Assembly (NCBI GenBank): GCA_013099195.1 | Contig: CP039999.1 | Coordinates: 248,001 to 312,000 of the forward strand | Direction of reading: 5' to 3' | From: Candidatus Saccharibacteria bacterium oral taxon 488 | Lineage (GTDB): Bacteria; Patescibacteriota; Saccharimonadia; Saccharimonadales; Saccharimonadaceae | DNA: 64,000 bases | In this document: piece by piece, positions 58,263 to 64,000 of the stretch | Layout: every line of letters begins with the position of its first letter | Position numbering within the stretch: the stretch's first letter is position 1 | Notes under the pieces: model-generated | What the model saw: the letters and a program-made list of their open reading frames with translations, nothing else | Told to the model about the DNA's origin: nothing | The model's database searches: none | Made by a program: the position numbers and the translations under genes

Positions 58263-58933
58263 TCGCCAGCCTCCAATTTATACCCAAAGCCGCGCACGGT
58301 GTGAATCAGTGGGCATCGAAATGGCTTGTCGATTTTTTTGCGCAGCTGCTTGATGTAGGCCTCAACGTTGTTGGGCAAAATGTCAGCATCAAAATCCCAC
58401 ACATGGGCGATCAATGTGTCTTTGCTAAGCGTCTGGCCGGGGTGGCGCGCCAGGTATTCGAGGAGTGCGTACTCCTTGCTGGTCAGGTCGATCGCGGTGC
58501 CAGCACGAGTGACGGATTGCGTTGTCTGGTCGATCACGAGATCAGCGATCTGGAGCGTGTCCGGTTGCTGAATTGGCGGACGGCGAAGGAGCGCTCGCAC
58601 GCGGGCGGTGAGTTCGGCGATGGCGAAGGGCTTGACGAGATAATCATCAGCACCGCTGTCCAGGCCGAACGTCTTGTCCTCGGTCGTCCCCAGTGCTGTC
58701 AGCAGCAGAATCGGCATATCCTTGCCCTGCCCGCGTAAATCCTGCACGATGTCCGTGCCGCTCTGTCCCGGTAACATCCGATCAACGACCAATAGATCGT
58801 ACGGCTCGCTCATCGCCATATTCAACCCCTCATCCCCGTCATGCGTCACGTCCACGGCATGATGCTCACGCCGCAAGGCCTCGGCGATAATCCGGGCAAT
58901 TTTGGGTTCGTCTTCGATGATGAGGAGGCGCAT
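58259..58933 (-). CDS. OmpR-family response regulator
   Basis: Receiver (RLLIIEDEPKIARIIAEAL, LLVVDRMLPGQSG, LLLTALGTTED, Lys in YLVKPFAIAEL) and winged-helix domain (LTSKEYALLEYLARHPGQ, VEAYIKQLRKKID). TATAAT (58945-58940) on the minus strand is 6 bases before the ATG. First gene of the operon with the 57303 kinase. The targets are not visible here. Confidence 0.93.
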   Translation of the reverse strand: MRLLIIEDEPKIARIIAEALRREHHAVDVTHDGDEGLNMAMSEPYDLLVVDRMLPGQSGTDIVQDLRGQGKDMPILLLTALGTTEDKTFGLDSGADDYLVKPFAIAELTARVRALLRRPPIQQPDTLQIADLVIDQTTQSVTRAGTAIDLTSKEYALLEYLARHPGQTLSKDTLIAHVWDFDADILPNNVEAYIKQLRKKIDKPFRCPLIHTVRGFGYKLEAGE

Positions 58934-59027
58934 GAGTATATTATATAAAATATTTTGCTAGTGTGTATAGTGAGCATCTCATACCTGGAGTTGCTCAACA
59001 CAGTATATAGGCTTATAATTATAATCA

Positions 59028-59345
59028 ATGCATCTGGACGATAAAACATTTACCAATCTACTAATCATTTGTCAGGCTCTTGATGCGAAGTTCCCTCATG
59101 GTGCTGACATATTCCAGCGCGTATCGCGGTTGTGCGAGGAGAGTGGCGAGCTCGCTAGCGCCGTTAACCACCTTGAAGGTATGGGCGTCAAGCGCCGCAA
59201 GCACGGCCAGTCGCAGTATGATAATCTCATCAAAGAGATTCAAGACGTCATGCGCTGCGCGGTTGGTATAGCTGTACATTACGGAGTAGAGCGTAAAGTT
59301 GTAGCAGCGATAGCTCGGAGCGCCGAGGGAGTAGAGCGAAAATAA
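59028..59345 (+). CDS. MazG-like nucleotide pyrophosphohydrolase
   Basis: 105 residues with the MazG helix pair RVSRLCEESGELASAVNHLE (metal-binding EExxE pattern) and YDNLIKEIQDVMRCAVGIAV. Such enzymes remove non-canonical or damaged NTPs. TTGCTC (58991-58996), 17 bp, TATAAT (59014-59019) and 8 bases to the ATG give a leaderless start. Confidence 0.8.
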   Translation: MHLDDKTFTNLLIICQALDAKFPHGADIFQRVSRLCEESGELASAVNHLEGMGVKRRKHGQSQYDNLIKEIQDVMRCAVGIAVHYGVERKVVAAIARSAEGVERK

Positions 59346-59412
59346 GATATAGTACCTTACGCCCCCTGCTCCACCCACATAGTGTATAATAAGCAGAAAG
59401 AAAGGGAGATAT

Positions 59413-60177
59413 ATGGGACGAGACACAGCAAAACAGCAGCGACCGATTGTCGAGATTCGTCATTTTCAGATGGCGTTTGGCGACAAGGTGGTCATTCAAG
59501 ACCTCGGTTTTGAGGTGCGGCGCGGTGAGGTGTTTGGATTCTTAGGCAGCAACGGCTCGGGAAAGACGACGACGCTCAGAGCACTATTGGGGCTATACGA
59601 GCCGACGGCCGGCGAACTACTGGTTGACGGCAAGCCGTACACGGTCGAAGACAGCGTGAAATTAGGCTATCTCCCAGAGGAGCGCGGCTTGTACAAAAAA
59701 GAAAAAGTCATCGACACTATGATTTATTTTGGCCGGCTGAAAGGTCTCAGCAAAGAAGAAGCTCGTAATTTCTCCATGAATTATCTGGAGCGAGTTGGTT
59801 TGAGCGATAAGGCAAAGACTCGGCTGGACAAATTGTCAGGTGGTCAGCAGCAAAAAATTCAGCTGGGTGTGACCATCATGGGCGACCCAGAGCTGCTCAT
59901 TTTAGACGAGCCGACCAAGGGCTTTGACCCAGTCAACCGCCGCCTACTAATGAACATCATTGAGGAGCGGCGCAAGGCCGGCGCAACGGTAATATTTGTG
60001 ACCCACCAGATGGAAGAGGTCGAACGATTATGCGACCGGCTGATTCTATTAAAAGACGGTCGAGCGGCGGCGTACGGTACGCTAGCAGAAGTGAAAAAGC
60101 AGTTCGGCGGTGCGTCAATGGATGATATTTTCGTCAAGGTTTATGGCGGCGAGAAGCAGGAGGTACGTCATGAGTAA
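59413..60177 (+). CDS. ABC-2 transporter ATP-binding protein
   Basis: 254 residues: GSNGSGKTTTLRALLGL (Walker A), LSGGQQQKIQLGVTIM (signature), LLILDEPTKGFDP (Walker B), VTHQMEEVE (switch His) and a NatA/DUF4162-type tail. TATAAT (59385-59390) and AAAGGGAG give a leadered start at 59413. With the overlapping permease gene it forms an export system of the NatAB type (sodium, drugs or peptides). Confidence 0.92.
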   Translation: MGRDTAKQQRPIVEIRHFQMAFGDKVVIQDLGFEVRRGEVFGFLGSNGSGKTTTLRALLGLYEPTAGELLVDGKPYTVEDSVKLGYLPEERGLYKKEKVIDTMIYFGRLKGLSKEEARNFSMNYLERVGLSDKAKTRLDKLSGGQQQKIQLGVTIMGDPELLILDEPTKGFDPVNRRLLMNIIEERRKAGATVIFVTHQMEEVERLCDRLILLKDGRAAAYGTLAEVKKQFGGASMDDIFVKVYGGEKQEVRHE

Positions 60178-61402
60178 GATGCATAATTTGGGAATGGTGT
60201 TCAAATTTGAAGTGCTGCGCACTCTGAAAAAACCGACCTTCTGGCTGATAGCGCTGGGTTTTCCGGTTATGATCGGATTGATTTTCGGTATTGTTCTTTG
60301 GTCAAATCAGGCGACCAAAGAGGCGGCCGATAAGCTTCAAGAACAAAAATTTAGCATTACTATGACAGATCATTCAAAGCTAATCAAGCCGGAAGTCGCG
60401 GCGGTGATGAAAGTCCAATCAGTTGACTCCGAAGCTGAAGGTATCGAAAAAGTCAAACGCCGTCAGACGGATGCTTATTTCTATATACCGAAGAATCTTG
60501 AGAAGGACACGATCAGGATATACGGCCAAGATACGGGGGTTTTTGAGAACAATAAGTACGAGGCGGTTGTCCGCACACTACTGAATCAGTCGGTTGATAG
60601 TAGGGTCACCGGATCGGAAGCGGCAGTGATCAAGCAGAAAATTAATTCGTCACTCAAGACCTATAAAGACGGTAAAGAAAGCGGCGGTGTGAACGAGATG
60701 ATCGTGCCAGGGTTCTTCCTGGTGCTGTTTTATATGCTCGTTGCCTTCTTTAGTAATCAGATGCTGACGAGTACTGTCGAGGAGAAAGAAAATCGCACTG
60801 TGGAGATGTTGCTGACAACGGTGCAGGCCAGGACGTTGATTATCGGCAAGATTTGGGCGTTGATCGCTCTATCGCTGATTCAGGGGATGGTTATCGTTGT
60901 GCCGGTGTTGATTGGCTATTTTGGATTTGGTTCGCAGCTGCATTTGTCTAACTTTGATCTATCGCAAATTGTGTTTGATCCGACGAGAATCGCTGTTGCT
61001 GTTGCACTGTTCGGTGCGAGCTTTACCATGCTGACTGGTCTGTTGGTAGCTATGGGGGCAATGATGCCGACTGCCAAGGAGGCGGGTTCGTGGGTTGGCC
61101 TGGTGATGATACTGCTGTTTGGGCCGCTGTACGCCGCGTCAGTATTCGTTTCATACCCAGAGTCAACCTTCTCAATGGTTATGTCGTACTTCCCGCTTAC
61201 GGCACCAATTCCGTTGATGATTAGGAATACGGTCGGCAATTTGTCGCTCATTGAGGCCCTGATCGGCGTAGCGGTCTTGGTGGTGTCTGCGGTACTGATC
61301 ATGATGCTGGCGGTGCGGGTTTTCCGCTACGGCGCGATGTCATATGATAGCAAGTTATCTCTGTCAGCGTTGCGGATGAAGCGAAAAGCTGATAAAGTTT
61401 AA
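60170..61402 (+). CDS. ABC-2 type permease (NatB-like)
   Basis: 410 residues: one N-terminal helix (PTFWLIALGFPVMIGLIFGI), a long extracytoplasmic domain (residues about 50-180) and five or six C-terminal helices, as in NatB. ATG 60170 is chosen because GGAGG is 6 bases upstream and because it overlaps the ATPase stop by 8 bases; the open frame further upstream lies inside the ATPase gene. Confidence 0.9.
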   Translation: MSKMHNLGMVFKFEVLRTLKKPTFWLIALGFPVMIGLIFGIVLWSNQATKEAADKLQEQKFSITMTDHSKLIKPEVAAVMKVQSVDSEAEGIEKVKRRQTDAYFYIPKNLEKDTIRIYGQDTGVFENNKYEAVVRTLLNQSVDSRVTGSEAAVIKQKINSSLKTYKDGKESGGVNEMIVPGFFLVLFYMLVAFFSNQMLTSTVEEKENRTVEMLLTTVQARTLIIGKIWALIALSLIQGMVIVVPVLIGYFGFGSQLHLSNFDLSQIVFDPTRIAVAVALFGASFTMLTGLLVAMGAMMPTAKEAGSWVGLVMILLFGPLYAASVFVSYPESTFSMVMSYFPLTAPIPLMIRNTVGNLSLIEALIGVAVLVVSAVLIMMLAVRVFRYGAMSYDSKLSLSALRMKRKADKV

Positions 61403-61404
61403 GC

Positions 61405-62550
61405 ATGAAAGTACGCATTGAAATAGACACTAAAACATTCGTGCGGTTTTGGCTGGTGGTTATCGGATTTGGGCTGGCGGGGCTGATGATTTATTCGGCG
61501 CGGGATGCGCTGATGGTGCTCGGGACGGCGTTGTTTCTGGCACTGGCACTGAACGCGCCGGTGCGTAAGTTGGCATCGTGGCTACCCGGCAAGAGTCGGC
61601 TGGGCGGGACGGCGTTGGCGTTTATGCTGCTGATCATCATCTTGACTAGTGTGATTTGGTTCGTGGTGCCGCCATTGGTGCAGCAATCGGCCAAGTTTGC
61701 CGAGACGCTGCCGGGGTTGGTCAATGGTGTTAACGAGCAGTGGCACGGGCTGAAGAGCTTTGTCGAGCAGAATGGCTTACAGCCGCAGATTGATTCGCTG
61801 ATGAATAATATCCGCGGCCAGGCATCCAGTTGGGCGGCGAGTTTCGGCGCGAATATCCTCGGTAGTATTGGCTCGCTGGCATCATTTTTGGCATCGGCCT
61901 TTCTGGTGCTGGTGCTGACGTTCTTGATGCTACTGGAGGGTCAGGAATGGATGGAGCGGCTGTGGCGGCTGTATCGGGATGAGCAGCGGCGCGACCACCA
62001 CAAGATGCTGGTTGGCAAGATTTATAACGTGGTGACTGGCTACATCGTCGGGCAGCTGACGGTGTCGGGGATTGGTTCGTTGTGCGCCGGGGCGTTTGTG
62101 TTTGGTATGAGCTGGTTTATTCCTGAGATCGCGGCCAACTTGGCGATGCCGACGATTCTGCTGGTGTTCCTACTCAGCCTGATCCCGATGTTTGGGGCAA
62201 CGATCGCCGGTGTGGTGGTGGGACTGATGCTGATGCTCAATAGTGTGTCGGCGGGCGTCATCTATCTCATCTATTTCGTGATCTACCAGCAGATTGAGAA
62301 TAATTTTATCGCGCCAGTCATTCAGGGCAAGAAAGTCGAGCTGTCGGCGCTGGCGATCTTGGTGGCGGTGACGGTGGGGCTGTATGTTGGCGGCCTAGTT
62401 GGTGGTGTGGTGGCTATCCCGATCGCTGGGTCGCTCAAGGTGCTGATGGATGATTATCTGGCGCATAATCGCGAGCCGCAGGCGCCGCCTCGCCGCTCGC
62501 CGCTAAAAAAGGCGCTCAAAAAAGCTGCTGAGACGAAGCCAGCTGAGTAA
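61405..62550 (+). CDS. AI-2E family transporter
   Basis: A 381-residue polytopic protein of the PerM/YdiK (AI-2E) family with about eight membrane helices in two groups, LTFLMLLEGQEWMERLWRLY between them and the QQIENNFIAPVIQGKKVELS motif before the last pair. Members export diverse small molecules or ions; no substrate can be read from sequence. It starts 2 bases after the ABC permease stop, so it is the third gene of that operon. The C-terminus is Lys/Arg-rich. Confidence 0.9.
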   Translation: MKVRIEIDTKTFVRFWLVVIGFGLAGLMIYSARDALMVLGTALFLALALNAPVRKLASWLPGKSRLGGTALAFMLLIIILTSVIWFVVPPLVQQSAKFAETLPGLVNGVNEQWHGLKSFVEQNGLQPQIDSLMNNIRGQASSWAASFGANILGSIGSLASFLASAFLVLVLTFLMLLEGQEWMERLWRLYRDEQRRDHHKMLVGKIYNVVTGYIVGQLTVSGIGSLCAGAFVFGMSWFIPEIAANLAMPTILLVFLLSLIPMFGATIAGVVVGLMLMLNSVSAGVIYLIYFVIYQQIENNFIAPVIQGKKVELSALAILVAVTVGLYVGGLVGGVVAIPIAGSLKVLMDDYLAHNREPQAPPRRSPLKKALKKAAETKPAE

Positions 62551-62571
62551 GCGGCCGAGAGATTATCGGGA

Positions 62572-64000
62572 TTATCGGTACGACCAAACTTGACCAGATG
62601 GGGTGTCGCGTAGGGCGATGCCCTTTTCGTCGAGTTGAGCGCGAATGTCGTCGGCGGCCTGCCAGTTTTTGGCGCGGCGAGCCTGCTGACGCTCGAGGAT
62701 GAGTCGCTTGGCCTCATCATCAATGTCTGGCGTACCGTCCATCAGTCCTAGGCCCAAAACCTCGTCGACCGCCTCGAGTAGCTGCAATAAACCGCCGCGG
62801 TGAATTTTCTCCAGTGGCGCGTGATCCAGCCGTGAAAATGCCTCGTCGATCAGCGCCAAGACCCCTGGCGTATCCAAATCATCATTCAGCTTTTCAACGA
62901 GCGCCTGCCGCGCTGCTAATAGCGACACCGTACCTTCCTGCTCATCCTTCTCATCGTCGTCATCCAGCGTGTCGTGCGTCTGATGCCGCAGCGCCGCATA
63001 GCTGCGCCAATGATCCAGCCGCGCCTGGGCTGCTTCCAAAATCTCCCAGGTGAAATTACCTTCGGTTTGGTAATGCTTGCTGAGAATTGCTAGCTTAAAC
63101 GCCATCGGGCTAAAGCCGCGTGCCGTGATGTCACTGAGAGTGATGATATTGCCGAGCGACTTACTCATCTTGCGACCATCAACTTTGATGTGGTTATTGT
63201 GCAGCCAAAGTTGAGCAAATTGCTGCCCAGTCAGACTCTCGCTCTGAGCAATCTCGTTGGTGTGATGTACCGGAATGTGGTCAATGCCGCCGGTGTGAAT
63301 ATCGATTGTATCACCTAGCGTCTCCCGAGCGATCGTCGAACACTCTAAATGCCAGCCCGGAAAACCGACGCCCCATGGACTGTTCCACTCCATGTCGCGC
63401 TTGGCGTCTGTCGGTGAAAATTTCCAGACAGCGAAGTCGGTGATGTTGCGCTTGCCCTCGACGCTGACTCGCGCGCCGGCTTCTAGTCCGGCTATGTCCA
63501 GCCGCGCGAGTTTGCCATAATCCGGCAGCCGCGACGTATCAAAATACATACCGTCGCCGTCAATCTTGTACAAAAATCCCTTCTCGTCTAGCCCCTTGGC
63601 AAAGTTAATTTGCTGCTGGATATAGTCCGTTGCCCGGACTAAGTGGTCGGGCCGCACCAGTTTCAGCACCTCGTAGGCTTCGTGGTCGGCGATGGCGATG
63701 TACTGCTCGGCGATATCCCAGGCAGTTTTGCCCTCGCGGCGCGCACCCTTCTCCATCTTATCCTCACCATTATCATCATCGCTGGTCAAATGCCCAACGT
63801 CGGTGATATTCTGCGTCCGAATAACTGAGATATCCTGCCAGCGCAGCAACCGTACCAATACATCCCAATAAATATAGCCAACCCAATTGCCAATGTGCGG
63901 CTGCGAATACACCGTCAGCCCGCAGGTATACATGCGAACCGTCCGTCCGTCGAGCGGCTGGAGTTTGTCTTTATGGCGAGTGAGGGTGTTGTGGAGCTTC
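62572..64000 (-). CDS. cysS: Cysteinyl-tRNA synthetase (start cut by window edge)
   Basis: A class I synthetase that charges tRNA-Cys. The zinc ligands (Cys in MYTCGLTVYS, Cys in GWHLECSTIA, HHTNE), the HIGH-like motif QPHIGNWVG and KMSKS (RKMSKSLGN) are present, with a DALR-type helical domain and a short C-terminal domain. The frame runs off the right edge as KLHNTLTRHKDKLQPLDG, and base 64000 is the last base of the likely ATG, so only two start-codon bases are missing. It is convergent with the AI-2E gene. An acidic insert (DDDDEKDEQE) lies near residue 350. Confidence 0.95.
   Translation of the reverse strand, partial: KLHNTLTRHKDKLQPLDGRTVRMYTCGLTVYSQPHIGNWVGYIYWDVLVRLLRWQDISVIRTQNITDVGHLTSDDDNGEDKMEKGARREGKTAWDIAEQYIAIADHEAYEVLKLVRPDHLVRATDYIQQQINFAKGLDEKGFLYKIDGDGMYFDTSRLPDYGKLARLDIAGLEAGARVSVEGKRNITDFAVWKFSPTDAKRDMEWNSPWGVGFPGWHLECSTIARETLGDTIDIHTGGIDHIPVHHTNEIAQSESLTGQQFAQLWLHNNHIKVDGRKMSKSLGNIITLSDITARGFSPMAFKLAILSKHYQTEGNFTWEILEAAQARLDHWRSYAALRHQTHDTLDDDDEKDEQEGTVSLLAARQALVEKLNDDLDTPGVLALIDEAFSRLDHAPLEKIHRGGLLQLLEAVDEVLGLGLMDGTPDIDDEAKRLILERQQARRAKNWQAADDIRAQLDEKGIALRDTPSGQVWSYR

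Noticed and set aside
1..64000. Possible use of TGA as glycine, as in SR1 and Gracilibacteria
   Set aside because: Many intact genes end in TGA with the next gene starting at once, and conserved proteins show no internal TGA except in one clearly broken gene.

Overview
The window looks like a chromosomal segment of a Saccharibacteria (TM7/CPR) bacterium. I infer this from the gene set (single-copy division genes, a TraG/HerA-like ATPase, a prepilin, orphan small proteins, a PIF1-type helicase with a DNA-binding tail), the roughly 50% GC core, and the use of TGA as an ordinary stop. No rRNA is present, so the lineage is an inference. Both ends cut a gene: a diaminopimelate decarboxylase on the left (lysA) and cysteinyl-tRNA synthetase on the right (cysS).

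Layout. 0-6.7 kb: lysA end, Rel-like HD/synthetase protein, RNase HI, a DUF4868 (KwaB-like) protein paired with a PIF1-like helicase, and a GH1 glycosidase. 6.7-15.3 kb: a division and cell-wall (dcw) cluster mraZ-rsmH-(23-codon ORF)-ftsL-ftsI-mraY-ftsW-murG-ftsQ, with MraZ-type boxes in front. 15.3-18.3 kb: a decayed stretch holding fragments of three genes and a compact structured RNA. 18.3-27 kb: TraG/HerA-like ATPase, a sigma4/HARE regulator, topA with an unusual insert, an orphan small gene, a CDP-alcohol phosphatidyltransferase and dprA. 27-28.5 kb: a candidate non-coding RNA and a coiled-coil protein. 28.6-34.7 kb: a metal-homeostasis island with a Fur/Zur-family regulator, a nicotianamine-synthase-like enzyme, the TIGR03943 protein plus COG0701 permease pair, a DUF475/TerC protein and a COG0523 GTPase; a 23-bp palindrome lies between the regulator and the synthase and overlaps both promoters. 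34.8-38.7 kb: small orphan genes, a half-size M16 peptidase, an RNA methyltransferase carrying two copies of an in-frame palindromic repeat, and a prepilin. 38.8-42.6 kb: tRNA-Gln followed by an AT-rich 1203-aa nuclease-domain protein that is probably defensive. 42.7-49.1 kb: NUDIX, P-type ATPase and an ABC/FtsX exporter operon. 49.1-53.3 kb: accessory zone of orphan small genes and an HU-like protein. 53.3-64 kb: DUF5674, GrpB, two two-component systems, GreA, MazG-like, ABC-2 transporter, AI-2E transporter and cysS.

Two expression modes stand out. More than twenty genes have a TATAAT-like hexamer 6-8 bases before the ATG and no Shine-Dalgarno, which implies leaderless mRNAs. In contrast, the dcw genes, the transporters and a set of small orphan genes have leaders with good ribosome binding sites. 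Three of the small orphan genes share nearly the same promoter (TTGAC, 17 bp, TATATAT..CAG), a fourth has a related one, and all have hairpin-rich leaders. One leader holds an intrinsic terminator and two hide the ribosome binding site.
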